Of a stretch of DNA of 64,000 nucleotides, positions 38,735 to 49,311 are shown piece after piece (positions within the stretch are counted from its first letter, which is position 1; each line of letters starts with the position of its first letter). The notes under the pieces are model-generated. The model saw nothing but the letters and a program-made list of their open reading frames with translations, ran no database searches and was not told the DNA's origin. Source of the stretch: Psychrobacter sp. NG254 (GTDB lineage Bacteria; Pseudomonadota; Gammaproteobacteria; Pseudomonadales; Moraxellaceae); NCBI RefSeq assembly GCF_015277735.1, contig NZ_JADHDA010000007.1, forward strand, positions 1-64,000, read 5' to 3'. Position numbers and translations under genes: made by a program.

Positions 38735-41569
38735 ATGCAATTTAATCAAGCACATATAAACACGATTATTAATGCAAAAAATAATGATAATTTAGTTATT
38801 TTTGTAGGCGCAGGGGTTTCTAAGTTTTCTGAGACAAATAGCCTGAGTTTTCCATTCTGGGGAGATATAATAAATGTGCTTAAAAAAGATCTAGATACGG
38901 AGGAAAGTGACTATTTGAAAGTAGCGCAATTATACTATTTACAATTTGGTGAGTATTCACTTTATGAAAAATTAAAATCCTTGATTCCACTACATGCTAG
39001 CTCATCTGAGATTCATGAAAGAATATTTGAATTAAATCCTAAATATGTCATCACAACTAACTGGGATAATATCTTAGAGAGTACAATAGAAAAAAATGGT
39101 CATATTTACGACATTATAAAAAGTGATGCTGATTTAATTAAATCTATATTACCTAGGAAGCTTTTAAAAGTACATGGTGATTTTTCCAGCCACAACATTG
39201 TATTTAAAGAAGATGATTATTTGCAATATAGCGATAATTTTCCTTTGATAGAAAACTTCTTGAGACATATATTGTCATCTTATACTATATTATTCTTGGG
39301 ATATTCATACAGTGATTACGATCTAAAAGTTATTTCTAAATGGATTGAAAGGCGATCTAATATAGCTCCCCCAAGGTTTATTTTGTCAATCAGTGAAAAT
39401 ATTATAGAAAGTATGTATTTGAAGAGTCACGGAATACAATCAGTTTTTCCAATAGCTATAGATAATGAAAAATTTTTTGAATATAGGAATGTATACAAGA
39501 CATTTATAGATAAAGTTAACTCGGAATATAATATCCCATATAATTTATTATCTGTAATTGAGGGTGAGTATAGTAATGAAGAAATTGAAATTAGTAGCCA
39601 AATTAAAATAGAGGTCGTCAACTTTTTATATGAAAATCTTAAAGGTTTACTAGAATTTAATGCTTTATTACCTGAGCAAATTACTAATGTACTGTCAAAC
39701 TGTTCAGTTGAATATCATCTTAATTGTTTTGGATTATGGTTCCACGATGGAGCAATGACGACGGATTACGAAGAAAGGCAGCGAAAAATATACAAGATGT
39801 TTTTTAACATCATTAAGAGCTATGATAGTTACAATGCTCTAAAGTGCGATAAAGATATTTCTATAAAAATGACAGCAATATTTAAAATTTTTTATCTAGC
39901 TAATTGTTTATATCTTACTAATAACGATAAGAAAGACTGGGTAGAGGTTAGAAAATTTTTATCAGAAACTGATATTTCTGAATTAGGTACTATAGATTTA
40001 AAGTATGAGAAGTACTTAACGTTCTCCCATAAAAATAAAGAAATGATGGGTGTGATAAAAACAGTTGAGAGTAATACATCTGAAAATTTAATAGTCTATG
40101 AAAATATAATAGATAAATACAATAGTGAGATTTATCAAAATTTAAAGAATAAAGAGTTTTATAAAGCAATAATATCTATGTTTAATGTTGATCTCATAAT
40201 AAAAAAAATAAGGTATAATTTTCAAATAAAACCTGAGGATCAACGAGAATTTAATAATTTAGAAACCAAGTGGAGAAGTAAACTTGACTTGTACCCTGCA
40301 AGCGTTAAGAAACATATAAAAGGTTTGTATGAGTTTTTAAATTTTGAAATTATTCATGAATTTTATCATGATGCAAATAAAGAGTTTTTAGATTTAGAAA
40401 AGAATTATTTAATTAATACTAATAACTATCGCTCAAATGATAGAAGCTTGCAAATATTACGTTTTTTCATACTAAATGAAATAATGATTGATGAGTATGG
40501 TATTTTTAAAGATTTAATGAAAATATATGTAGAGCTAAAATTTAGGTTGATGATTAAAAACAATAAGAGCGAGACTAATATTTTCCAGTCCCCTCTATCA
40601 GGCACTCACAGAATAGAAGAACATGACCTATTTATTTTAGTTAAGTATTTTGAATTTAAAAAACTGTATGAATTGATTCATAATATTTTAGAGTATTATG
40701 AATCTAGTGGTACTTATATAGATTGTGTTAAACATACTAAGTATTTGCTAACAACATTTGAAAATTTAGTGTCATTATATGATAGCTCTCGAACGGGAAT
40801 TTTTAGTGATATAGTTGGGAAGGCAATAACAAATTTAATCGTTGTAAACTCAATAATAGAATGGAGGAATGAGGATCTAGATAAGTTAATCGATCTAATT
40901 TCGTTAAGTTTTATGAATAAAAACTTGCCTTTGGATGCGTACAAAGCGCTAAATAAATTTATATATTATAATTTCAAATTATTTAATATTTCGAGTGAAA
41001 AAATAAAAATTCTATTAGATATACCTCTTAGAAAGATTCTATCAGGAGGATTAAAGGGTTTAGAGTTTCATTCAGTTAGTAATGACCTAGGTAATTTATT
41101 CGGGATATTAGCCGAGACTGACGTTAAATATGAAAATGATATTTTGATTAGTCAGGTAATTGGCTCACTGAAACCTCTGGAAGATGTAGATCATCAGCGT
41201 AAAATATCCAAAAATGTTCTTATTAAGTATTTATATATTGTCAATAGAAAAACAGTTAATCAGCTTCATAGCTATATAGATTCTATAAGAATAAAAGATT
41301 GGTCTAATTCAATTGGTAATGAACTACTATTCGAAGAACTCACATTCAACATGTTTGGGTTAAAGGTTAATGATAAATTTATAAATTTCTTAGCTAGTAA
41401 TATAGAGGATTATAAGAGAGTAACAGAAGAAGTTGGTCCCAGAACTCGAGAACAACAAGAAAACCTATCAAGAATTTTAGATATTCCTATTTTATTTGAG
41501 TTTATAATCGCTTTATCTAATAAAAATATTCCTGAATATATCGAACTTCAAAAGAAAATTCTCTCATAG
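38735..41569 (+). CDS. SIR2-domain NADase-type defence protein
   Basis: The 944-residue protein has an N-terminal SIR2 domain (about 1-270) of the NAD-hydrolase type found in anti-phage systems, and a long helical C-terminus (about 275-944) that I do not recognise. Visible motifs: FVGAGVS (23-29), ITTNWDN (106-112), KVHGD (145-149) and LFLGYSYSDYD (186-196). No zinc-binding cysteine quartet is present, unlike deacetylase sirtuins such as the CobB homologue at 55744. The layout resembles the defence-associated sirtuins (DSR1/DSR2). Codon and base use are strikingly AT-rich next to the neighbours, indicating horizontal acquisition. AGAGGG precedes the ATG. It stands alone, with a strong hairpin after it. 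Confidence 0.8.
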   Translation: MQFNQAHINTIINAKNNDNLVIFVGAGVSKFSETNSLSFPFWGDIINVLKKDLDTEESDYLKVAQLYYLQFGEYSLYEKLKSLIPLHASSSEIHERIFELNPKYVITTNWDNILESTIEKNGHIYDIIKSDADLIKSILPRKLLKVHGDFSSHNIVFKEDDYLQYSDNFPLIENFLRHILSSYTILFLGYSYSDYDLKVISKWIERRSNIAPPRFILSISENIIESMYLKSHGIQSVFPIAIDNEKFFEYRNVYKTFIDKVNSEYNIPYNLLSVIEGEYSNEEIEISSQIKIEVVNFLYENLKGLLEFNALLPEQITNVLSNCSVEYHLNCFGLWFHDGAMTTDYEERQRKIYKMFFNIIKSYDSYNALKCDKDISIKMTAIFKIFYLANCLYLTNNDKKDWVEVRKFLSETDISELGTIDLKYEKYLTFSHKNKEMMGVIKTVESNTSENLIVYENIIDKYNSEIYQNLKNKEFYKAIISMFNVDLIIKKIRYNFQIKPEDQREFNNLETKWRSKLDLYPASVKKHIKGLYEFLNFEIIHEFYHDANKEFLDLEKNYLINTNNYRSNDRSLQILRFFILNEIMIDEYGIFKDLMKIYVELKFRLMIKNNKSETNIFQSPLSGTHRIEEHDLFILVKYFEFKKLYELIHNILEYYESSGTYIDCVKHTKYLLTTFENLVSLYDSSRTGIFSDIVGKAITNLIVVNSIIEWRNEDLDKLIDLISLSFMNKNLPLDAYKALNKFIYYNFKLFNISSEKIKILLDIPLRKILSGGLKGLEFHSVSNDLGNLFGILAETDVKYENDILISQVIGSLKPLEDVDHQRKISKNVLIKYLYIVNRKTVNQLHSYIDSIRIKDWSNSIGNELLFEELTFNMFGLKVNDKFINFLASNIEDYKRVTEEVGPRTREQQENLSRILDIPILFEFIIALSNKNIPEYIELQKKILS

Positions 41570-41575
41570 ATAAAG

Positions 41576-41601
41576 ACGCCTATTACATTAATAGGCGTTT
41601 C
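41576..41601 (+). terminator. Terminator hairpin after the SIR2 gene
   Basis: A perfect 9-bp stem (acgcctatt with aataggcgt) with a 5-nt loop is followed by only three T. It is probably a weak terminator, located a few bases after the stop codon. Confidence 0.65.
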
Positions 41602-41743
41602 CACTAACTGCCTACAAATTCAAAACTATCTAGCAGTCTTCGTATTCCGACATTCATATTCAGTATAACTTTTTAACTTGTCATAACCGATTTTAACAAA
41701 GTTAAAGCAACTATAACTAAGACACAAGCAATAAAACTATTGC

Positions 41744-42673
41744 TTATTTAGTATCTCTCTTAGCAAATATATTCGCAACCAACGCACCACTGAAGTTATG
41801 CCACACACTAAATATTGCACTCGGTAAGGCCGCGACAGGGTTGAAATAAGTTGCCGCAAGGGCAGCGCCCAGACCAGAGTTTTGCATGCCCACTTCTATC
41901 ATAATCGCGCGGCGTTGTTTCTCCGTAAAGCCAGACAAGCGAGCGATTACATATCCCAAGGTATAACCCGTCATATTGTGTAAAGCAACCACGATAAATA
42001 CGATAGCACCGCTATCTAAGATGGTCGCTTTAGACACGGCCACCACTGCCGCTATAATGATAGAAATACCCAATACTGACACCATCGGTAATACCTCAGT
42101 GACGAACTCGATTTTTTTACCCAAAAACTTATGAAAGATAACACCCAGTAATATGGGCAAGATTACGATTTTTGTGATGGTTATCATCATACTGGCCAAA
42201 TCGATATCAATCAGCTGCCCCGCAAAAACACTGAGCAGAATAGGGGTCAGAAAAGGTGCAAGTAGGGTAGAGATAGAGGTAATCGCCACACTCAATGCCA
42301 CATCACCTTTGGCTAAGAACGTAATCACGTTACTAGACGTACCGCCAGGACAACAACCAACCAAGATAACACCGACAGCTATTAAAGGATCGAGGTTGAA
42401 AATGACCGTTAATAGATAAGCAATCAACGGCATGAGCGTGAACTGCGCCAATAGGCCTACCAATACAGGTTTAGGACGTTTGACAATCTCTAGGAAATCT
42501 TCTGTTTTGAGCGTCATGCCCATCCCAAACATAATGATGCCAAGTATGGGAACGATCAAAAAAGCCAACGAGGCAAAAAATTCAGGAAAAATAAATCCCA
42601 AAACAGCACTGACCAATGCCCAGATTGCAAAGGTTTTGCCAATCCAACTAGAAAGTAATGCAATCTGATTCAT
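41744..42673 (-). CDS. Bile acid:sodium symporter (BASS) family transporter
   Basis: The 309-residue protein has about nine to ten hydrophobic helices and the BASS signatures (PILGIIMFGMGMTLKTEDF near the first third, VGCCPGGTSSNVITFLAKGDVALSVA near residues 105-130). The family imports bile acids, pantoate, pyruvate or related organic anions with Na+; the substrate is unknown here. It is transcribed alone and leftward. The closest cues, the absence of a C-terminal extension and the GG-TSSN motif, fit bacterial YocS-like members. The next gene upstream on this strand is metH, ending 208 bp away. Confidence 0.88.
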   Translation of the reverse strand: MNQIALLSSWIGKTFAIWALVSAVLGFIFPEFFASLAFLIVPILGIIMFGMGMTLKTEDFLEIVKRPKPVLVGLLAQFTLMPLIAYLLTVIFNLDPLIAVGVILVGCCPGGTSSNVITFLAKGDVALSVAITSISTLLAPFLTPILLSVFAGQLIDIDLASMMITITKIVILPILLGVIFHKFLGKKIEFVTEVLPMVSVLGISIIIAAVVAVSKATILDSGAIVFIVVALHNMTGYTLGYVIARLSGFTEKQRRAIMIEVGMQNSGLGAALAATYFNPVAALPSAIFSVWHNFSGALVANIFAKRDTK

Positions 42674-42806
42674 AGCCTATCTCACAAAGATAAAAATAAT
42701 AGAATAGACAATAATCTAGCATGGTTATTGTTAGCAAATGATGAAAGTATTTTGCTATGAACGTAGCGATAAGTTTGCTGATGATAGGCAAAATAGAATG
42801 CCATAG

Positions 42807-42839
42807 AAAATGGCTTACTTATATTAAATAAGTAAGCCA
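42807..42839 (-). terminator. Terminator hairpin of metH
   Basis: A perfect 12-bp stem (42811-42822 with 42828-42839) and a 5-nt loop are followed by TTTT on the minus strand. The right side ends in A-rich DNA, so it may act weakly in the opposite direction too. Confidence 0.8.
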
Positions 42840-42881
42840 AAAAATAACTATCAGTTTTCTATAATTTAATTGGTTAATCCA

Positions 42882-45800
42882 TTACAAATTCGGATTCAAC
42901 CACTTCTCAGCAGTCTTCATATCCCAACCTTTACGCTCAGCATAACTCTCTAACTGATCACGGCTGATTTTACCGACATTGAAATACTCACTATCAGGAT
43001 GGGAGTAATAGAATCCGCTCACTGATGATGCAGGCCACATCGCATAGCTCTCGGTCAAAGTCGTACCGATTGCCTCTACCGTACCGAGCCAGTCAAACAA
43101 TTTGCCTTTTTCGGTATGCTCAGGACAGGCAGGGTAGCCAGGCGCAGGGCGGATACCGACGTATTTCTCTTTGATCATCTCATCATTGGTGAGTGACTCA
43201 GTCGGTTGATAGCCCCAATATTCTTTACGGATGAGTTCATGTAGATGTTCAGCGAATGCTTCTGCTAAACGGTCAGACAGTGCCTGTACCATAATCGCAT
43301 TATAGTCATCACCTGCCGCTTTATATTGCTCAGCCAGTGCTTCTGTACCGACGATAGAAACAGTAAAGCCGCCCAAGTGATCGGTATGCATCTCTGATGG
43401 TGAGACAAAGTCTGCCAAGCTAAAGTTCGGCTTGCCACTGGCTTTGTCGCTTTGCTGACGTAAGTGTTCAAACTGGTAGGTCGGTTTGCCGCCATCAGCA
43501 GGTGCATTGTCATAGACCGTGACCGTATCGGCACCAGTACGGCGCGCAGGCATGAGTTTAAAGACACCTTTGGCCACGAGTGATTTCTCATCGATCATCT
43601 TTTGCATCAGCTCATTGGCATTTTCAAACAAATCGCGAGCCGCTTCGCCGACCACATCATCCTGCAATATCTTCGGATACTTACCGACCAGTCCCCAAGA
43701 GATAAAGAACGGCGTCCAATCGATATATGGCAGTAGATTGGTGATAGGGTAATCATCCAATATCACTTGGCCTAACTTATTAGGCACTGGTGGCACATAG
43801 TTTTCCCAATCGTACTGAAAGCCAATCTTGACCGAGTTCGCATAAGAGATCTTAGCCGCTTTTGGCTGACGCTTGGCCAGACGCTCACGCACCTTGGCAT
43901 AATCTTCGCGTGTCTCATCGATCAGCGCTTGACGATGCTCTTTTGATAGCAGCTTAGTGACCACACCGACCGAGCGTGAGGCATCAGTGACGTAGATGAC
44001 ACCATCATTTTGATACTGCGGCTCAACCTTGACGGCAGTATGCGCTTTAGAAGTCGTTGCACCGCCGATCATGAGTGGTAGCGTCATGCCGCGCTCTTGC
44101 ATTTGCTTGGCAACATAGACCATTTCATCGAGGCTTGGGGTAATCAAGCCAGACAGTCCGATGATATCGACTTTTTCTGCAATAGCAGTATCGAGGATTT
44201 TTTCACAAGGTACCATCACGCCCAAATCGACAATGTCGTAGCCATTACAGCCAAGCACCACGCCCACGATATTTTTGCCGATATCATGCACGTCGCCTTT
44301 GACGGTTGCCATCAGAATTTTACCTTTGACTTCGCCTTCGACTTTTTCAGCTTCAATGTACGGATTCAGCCACGCAACAGACTGCTTCATCACGCGGGCT
44401 GATTTCACGACTTGCGGTAAGAACATTTTACCGGCACCGAATAGATCACCGACGATATTCATACCGTCCATGAGTGGGCCTTCGATGACTTCTAGCGGTT
44501 TGGGATATTTCTCCCACGCTTCTTTGGTATCGGCTTCGATAAAGGTGGTAATACCTTTTACTAGCGCATGGGCAATACGGGCTTCGACGGTGCCTTCACG
44601 CCAGCTCATATCAACTGTGCTTTCTTTTTTCTTACCACCGTCTTGATAGTTTTCGGCAGCTGTCATCAGGCGTTCAGTTGCGTCTTGACCTGTTTCGCCT
44701 TGATTGCGATTGAGCATGACATCTTCGATAGCGTCACGCGCTTCCTTTGGAATATCATCGTATAACTCAAGCATGGCTGGGTTAACGATACCCATGGTCA
44801 GGCCATTGGTAATCGCATGATATAAGAATACCGAGTTGATGGCTTCACGAATCGGGTTACCACGGAAACTAAACGACACGTTAGATACGCCGCCCGATAC
44901 CATGGCGTTTGGCAAGTTATCCGTAATCCACTTAGTGGCATTAATGAAGTCAGCACCGTAGTTGTTATGCTCAGTGATACCAGTGGCAACGGCAAAAATA
45001 TTTGGATCAAAGATAATATCTTCAGAAGGGAAACCGACTTCATTAACCAACACATCATAGCTACGCTGACAGATTTGGATTTTACGCTCGTAAGTATCAG
45101 CTTGACCATCTTCATCAAATGCCATAACGATAACGGCAGCACCATAGCGCATACACAGTTTGGCGCGCTCGACGAACTCAGCATGACCTTCTTTTAGTGA
45201 TATAGAGTTGACGACAGATTTGCCCTGCGTGCGTTTTAGGCCTTCTTCGATGATGTCCCATTTAGAAGAGTCAATCATGAGCGGTACGCGGCTGATATCT
45301 GGCTCGCCTGATACCAAATTGATGAAGTGAATCATCGCCTGCTTGGAGTCGAGCATGCCCTCATCCATGTTGATATCGACGATTTGCGCGCCACCTTCTA
45401 CCTGATCGCGAGCGACATCGAGGGCTTCGGTGTAGGCTTCAGTTTTGATCAAACGTAAGAACTTTTTGGAGCCTGTCACGTTGGTACGTTCACCCACGTT
45501 GACGAACAAGCTGTCTGCTGTGATGGTAAATGGCTCAAGTCCAGACAAGCGGCAGGCAGGGGCGATTTCAGGAATCATACGCGGCGCATAGTTTTTCACC
45601 ATATTCGCGATTTGGCGAATATGTTCTGGTGTCGTACCACAACAGCCGCCCACGATGTTTAAGATGCCTGCCTTTGCAAAGCCTTCTAGTAATGCTGTGG
45701 TTTCATCAGCGGTTTCATCATATTCACCAAACTCATTGGGCAGGCCTGCGTTTGGATGCGCTGACACATAAGTATTGGCAATGTTAGATAGCGTTTGAAT

Positions 45801-46676
45801 GTGTGGACGTAGCGCATCCGCACCAAGTGCACAGTTGAAGCCAACCGATAATGGCTTGGCATGGCGGATTGAGTTATAAAATGCTTCAGCCGTTTGACCT
45901 GATAACGTACGACCTGATGCATCAGTAATCGTACCCGAAATCATAATCGGTAATTCAAAACCAATATCATCAAACACGCCAGTAATGGCAAATATTGCTG
46001 CTTTCGCATTGAGAGTATCAAAGATTGTCTCGATTAGGATAAGGTCGACACCGCCTTCTATCAAGCACAAGGTCGCTTCACGGTAGTTGAGTACCAATTC
46101 ATCAAAGGTAATATTACGAAACGCAGGGTCATTGACATCCGGTGACAGCGAGCAAGTGCGTGAGGTAGGGCCCACGACACCAGCGACAAAACGAGGCTTG
46201 TCAGGTGTCTTGGCAGTAAAGGCATCTGCTGCAATGCGGGCAAGCTGAGCTGCTGTCTTATTTAACTCAGGTACCAAATACTCCATATCGTAGTCGGCCA
46301 TGGATAGACGCGTACCGTTGAAGCTATTGGTCTCGATGATATCCGCGCCAGCAGTTAAATGATCGTTATGGATGTCTATAATCATTTGTGGTTGCGAGAG
46401 TACGAGCAAGTCATTGTTACCGCGCACATCTTGGTCTATATCCGCAAAACGCTCACCGCGATAATCTGCTTCTTCTAATTTATAGGTTTGAATCTGCGTA
46501 CCCATCGCCCCGTCTAACATCAAAATTCTTGAGGCCATTTGCTCAGTGATACGAGCACGTGCTTTTAGCTGCTGCTCTTTGTATGGAAACACGGCAGGCG
46601 GCGTCAGTATAAAGTCATCAGCAGATTGTGATGAGTGAGAAGTGGCATCAGTGTTTGAAGTCATTGTTTGGGTCAT
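42882..46676 (-). CDS. metH: Cobalamin-dependent methionine synthase
   Basis: MetH transfers the methyl of 5-methyl-THF to homocysteine via cobalamin. The 1264-residue protein has all four modules: homocysteine domain (~40-370; DGAMGTQIQ, zinc-ligand [11 protein letters not shown]), pterin domain (~385-650; [16 protein letters not shown]), B12 domain (~680-930; [12 protein letters not shown] with the cobalt-ligand His at about 797) and the reactivation domain (~950-1264) that uses SAM and flavodoxin ([14 protein letters not shown]). Length is normal. The organism therefore must make or import B12. I see no cobalamin riboswitch in the 590 bp upstream. Confidence 0.97.
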   Translation of the reverse strand: MTQTMTSNTDATSHSSQSADDFILTPPAVFPYKEQQLKARARITEQMASRILMLDGAMGTQIQTYKLEEADYRGERFADIDQDVRGNNDLLVLSQPQMIIDIHNDHLTAGADIIETNSFNGTRLSMADYDMEYLVPELNKTAAQLARIAADAFTAKTPDKPRFVAGVVGPTSRTCSLSPDVNDPAFRNITFDELVLNYREATLCLIEGGVDLILIETIFDTLNAKAAIFAITGVFDDIGFELPIMISGTITDASGRTLSGQTAEAFYNSIRHAKPLSVGFNCALGADALRPHIQTLSNIANTYVSAHPNAGLPNEFGEYDETADETTALLEGFAKAGILNIVGGCCGTTPEHIRQIANMVKNYAPRMIPEIAPACRLSGLEPFTITADSLFVNVGERTNVTGSKKFLRLIKTEAYTEALDVARDQVEGGAQIVDINMDEGMLDSKQAMIHFINLVSGEPDISRVPLMIDSSKWDIIEEGLKRTQGKSVVNSISLKEGHAEFVERAKLCMRYGAAVIVMAFDEDGQADTYERKIQICQRSYDVLVNEVGFPSEDIIFDPNIFAVATGITEHNNYGADFINATKWITDNLPNAMVSGGVSNVSFSFRGNPIREAINSVFLYHAITNGLTMGIVNPAMLELYDDIPKEARDAIEDVMLNRNQGETGQDATERLMTAAENYQDGGKKKESTVDMSWREGTVEARIAHALVKGITTFIEADTKEAWEKYPKPLEVIEGPLMDGMNIVGDLFGAGKMFLPQVVKSARVMKQSVAWLNPYIEAEKVEGEVKGKILMATVKGDVHDIGKNIVGVVLGCNGYDIVDLGVMVPCEKILDTAIAEKVDIIGLSGLITPSLDEMVYVAKQMQERGMTLPLMIGGATTSKAHTAVKVEPQYQNDGVIYVTDASRSVGVVTKLLSKEHRQALIDETREDYAKVRERLAKRQPKAAKISYANSVKIGFQYDWENYVPPVPNKLGQVILDDYPITNLLPYIDWTPFFISWGLVGKYPKILQDDVVGEAARDLFENANELMQKMIDEKSLVAKGVFKLMPARRTGADTVTVYDNAPADGGKPTYQFEHLRQQSDKASGKPNFSLADFVSPSEMHTDHLGGFTVSIVGTEALAEQYKAAGDDYNAIMVQALSDRLAEAFAEHLHELIRKEYWGYQPTESLTNDEMIKEKYVGIRPAPGYPACPEHTEKGKLFDWLGTVEAIGTTLTESYAMWPASSVSGFYYSHPDSEYFNVGKISRDQLESYAERKGWDMKTAEKWLNPNL

Positions 46677-47266
46677 AGGAGCGCTGCTTATATCGTCAAT
46701 ATTATAAAAGGAGGGGATAATAAATAGGGTGTAAATATATATAAAAGTCGTTGAAAAAGTCGCATTATTCTAGCATGAAAAATCTGTCGTATTAGGATAC
46801 TGCATATTCTACTTTGGCAGTAGACAAGTAAAAGATTTACTTAATACGGTAATGCTTTTAGACGAGAGTAGGCGATGTAAATCCCTTACAAATAAAGCTA
46901 AATGACTCTCATTCGGGTTCGCTATTACACAAAGTGTTGACTCTGTAATCTAAGACAAACGCTTATGCTTAGAAGTCAGACACAGTTTACATCGCTACTA
47001 CAAAAAGTTGCGTAAAGGCAGATTGATAAAGTTTTCAGACATGTTAATTTAATTTCAGAAAGATAGATTTTTCGTAAGCACTGCTTATAAATGCATGTTT
47101 CAGTCATATGAGGTTTTTCATATGATGAATGTTTATACCGCGTGCTAGTTGTGATGAGCTGCTTATCATAAACCACTTATAAAGAAAGACACTCTAAACT
47201 GTGATCAATTGAGTAATCTAAATTGAATAGTACAGTGAAAAATAATCAATCATTAAGGAAAATGTT
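46677..47266. other. Intergenic region between metH and the first FAS1 gene
   Basis: About 590 bp between divergent genes. It must hold both promoters. I find no riboswitch, tRNA or convincing small gene. The sequence is AT-rich, with a partial dyad attaca...tgtaat (about 46924-46950). Confidence 0.5.
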
Positions 47267-47821
47267 ATGAAACTTACCAAAATCGCTACTATCGGTACAC
47301 TTGCTCTGTCAATCGCAGGCTTAAGCGCTTGTAATAATATGATGCCAAGCAAAAGCGCAGACATGAAAGCGCCAATGCATAGCCAATCTATGGCAAAAAT
47401 GAATGTGGTACAAGTGGCGCAAAGCAATCCTGAGTTCTCAGTATTGGTAGAGGCAGTACAAGCAGCCGGTCTAGCAGGTATGTTGTCTGATCCAAACGCT
47501 CACTACACTGTGTTTGCACCGACGAATGATGCCTTTATGCAAGCCTTGAAAGAAACTGGAATGACCAAAGCACAGCTATTTGCAAACAAGCCATTATTGA
47601 CCAAAATTTTGGGCTCACACGTCGTAGCTGGTGATATGGCAATGTATGCAAAAGATGTGAAGCCAGGCAATGTGATGACCGCCAGTAAAGATACATTAAC
47701 AGTTACCAAAGACGGTAAATTGATGGATGAGAACGGCCGTATAGCCAATATCTTAAAGACTGACATCGCTGCGAACAATGGTGTGGTGCATGTCATCGAT
47801 AAAGTATTGATGCCTAAGTAA
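47267..47821 (+). CDS. Fasciclin (FAS1)-domain lipoprotein
   Basis: The 184-residue protein has a lipoprotein signal with lipobox LSAC (Cys about residue 22). A Met/Ser-rich linker (about 25-45) and a single FAS1 domain (about 47-184) follow. The domain has the family H1 and H2 boxes: HYTVFAPTNDAF (about 83) and the terminal GVVHVIDKVLMPK. FAS1 domains mediate adhesion or carbohydrate/protein binding at the cell surface. AAGGAAAA lies before the ATG. A related FAS1 lipoprotein gene follows about 510 bp downstream. Confidence 0.9.
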   Translation: MKLTKIATIGTLALSIAGLSACNNMMPSKSADMKAPMHSQSMAKMNVVQVAQSNPEFSVLVEAVQAAGLAGMLSDPNAHYTVFAPTNDAFMQALKETGMTKAQLFANKPLLTKILGSHVVAGDMAMYAKDVKPGNVMTASKDTLTVTKDGKLMDENGRIANILKTDIAANNGVVHVIDKVLMPK

Positions 47822-48332
47822 ATGCAATAATATTAGACACAATGGTCTTACACGCAATGATTTGATTTCTTAAATTTTTGAAAGCGTAAGTACGACAATA
47901 TAAAGTTTTGAATAGAGCAGCCACTATCTGTAATAAATAAATAGGCAGATAGTGGTTGTTTTAGTTTTGTATCACAGAATAAATATCAGGCTAGTAGTAC
48001 TTATTTTTGGTATGCCAGACCATATCAGACGACGTTAGACAGTGTCGTACTTGGCACAGCAGTTATTTGCTGAATAGATAATATAGCAAATAAAAGTAAA
48101 CAACAGCATATACGTGATTGATACAGTGTTGCTACCTAAGTAAATACCAATTAAAAATTAAACCGTTAGTATTGTATGTATCGACATGACGAATTTGATC
48201 TCAGGACTAGATAATCAGTAGTCGATAATATCTACGAGATATCAGTCACTGTTATCTTTATCAACAGACATTAATGAAAGATAAACGTTTGTTAATCACA
48301 GAATTTAATCCATTATCCATAAGGAAGTACCT
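47822..48332. other. Intergenic region between the two FAS1 genes
   Basis: About 510 bp, AT-rich, with no supported gene and no clear terminator after the first FAS1 gene. It probably contains the promoter of the second. Confidence 0.5.
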
Positions 48333-48947
48333 ATGTTAAAGAAAAACTTGTTATCTATCGCCGTAGTAACTGCAGCTATGTCATTGGCAGCTTGTAGTGA
48401 CAAAGAAGCAGCCACAGAGACTGCTGAGCCTGAAGTAACCACTGAAGAGATGGCTGTAGAACCAGCAGCTGAAGTAGAGCCGATGGCTGAAGCTGAACCT
48501 ATGGCTGATGATATGAACATGGAAGCCACGCAAACGATCGCTGAAATCGCTGCAGGCAACGAAAACTTAACCATTCTAACAGCAGCATTAAAAGCAGCTG
48601 GTCTAGACACCATGCTAATGGAAGATACTAAGTACACTGTTTTTGCACCAACGGATGATGCATTTGCTCCTGTGTTAGAAAAATTGGGTGTGACTAAAGA
48701 AGAGCTATTAGCAAATACTGATTTGTTGAAAAAAGTACTTCCTTACCATGTCGTGCCAATGGAAGTGAAAGCAGCTGATATCCCTTATGGTACTGATATC
48801 GAAACAGCTAATGGCAAAACAATCAATATTAGCGATGCCAATGTTATTACTGATGCGACTGGTAACACAGCTAACATCACAGGTACTGACATTATGGCAA
48901 CCAATGGTGTGGTTCACACTATCGATGCGGTATTAATGCCTGAGTAA
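48333..48947 (+). CDS. Fasciclin (FAS1)-domain lipoprotein with acidic linker
   Basis: The 204-residue protein has lipobox LAAC (Cys about 21). A highly acidic Glu/Ala/Met-rich linker (about 24-63, with repeats such as AEAEPMAD) and a FAS1 domain (about 67-204; KYTVFAPTDDAFAPVL, ending GVVHTIDAVLMPE) follow. It is a paralogue of the gene at 47267. The domains are clearly homologous, but the linkers differ in charge. AAGGAAG precedes the ATG. A terminator follows. Confidence 0.9.
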   Translation: MLKKNLLSIAVVTAAMSLAACSDKEAATETAEPEVTTEEMAVEPAAEVEPMAEAEPMADDMNMEATQTIAEIAAGNENLTILTAALKAAGLDTMLMEDTKYTVFAPTDDAFAPVLEKLGVTKEELLANTDLLKKVLPYHVVPMEVKAADIPYGTDIETANGKTINISDANVITDATGNTANITGTDIMATNGVVHTIDAVLMPE

Positions 48948-48991
48948 GTTTTTAACTTATTTGTTTATACTTTATCAATGATATCGAAAAG

Positions 48992-49016
48992 GCCTAGCTT
49001 TTAGCTGGGCTTTTTT
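48992..49016 (+). terminator. Rho-independent terminator of the second FAS1 gene
   Basis: A 7-bp stem (gcctagc with gctgggc, one wobble) and a 5-nt loop are followed by six T. Confidence 0.85.
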
Positions 49017-49032
49017 GTGCCTAAATACTATT

Positions 49033-49140
49033 TGTCGTCAATCCTCTATAAATTCGATATAGTGTCAGTCCTGCTTAGTCTACTGTCTGTAGTACTATCA
49101 CTTGACTTCCTTATGTCCAAATTATATTGAATCGACTATA
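49033..49140 (+). repeat. 107-bp family repeat, copy D
   Basis: The right end attatattgaatcgactata is nearly identical to other copies. The left end (gtcaatcctctataaatt) matches copy E but has lost the terminal tata. Internal blocks match copy E at 56952 most closely. Confidence 0.8.
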
Positions 49141-49236
49141 TAAGTAGAAGAGTAGGTATCTATCTAAACGGATGATTTAATTTATTATATTTTGGCTGTC
49201 TTCGTTTGGATCTAACTCATTAAAAATATATAAATA

Positions 49237-49268
49237 AAAAAGCCCGAGACTATGGTCTCGGGCTTTTT
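49237..49268. terminator. Bidirectional terminator of the AGCS symporter gene
   Basis: A perfect 14-bp stem (49237-49250 with 49255-49268) with loop TATG has A and T runs at its base. It follows the leftward symporter gene, which ends at 49312. Confidence 0.9.
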
Positions 49269-49311
49269 TTACTTAGTGGTTAGTACTTTAGTAGCACTAC
49301 ATTAAAGAGTA

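Noticed and set aside
46976..47176. 66-residue leftward reading upstream of the FAS1 gene
   Set aside because: No ribosome-binding site and no recognisable features; lies in the promoter region of the lipoprotein gene.
46677..47266. Cobalamin or SAM riboswitch upstream of metH
   Set aside because: None of the conserved boxes or a terminator-antiterminator pair could be identified.
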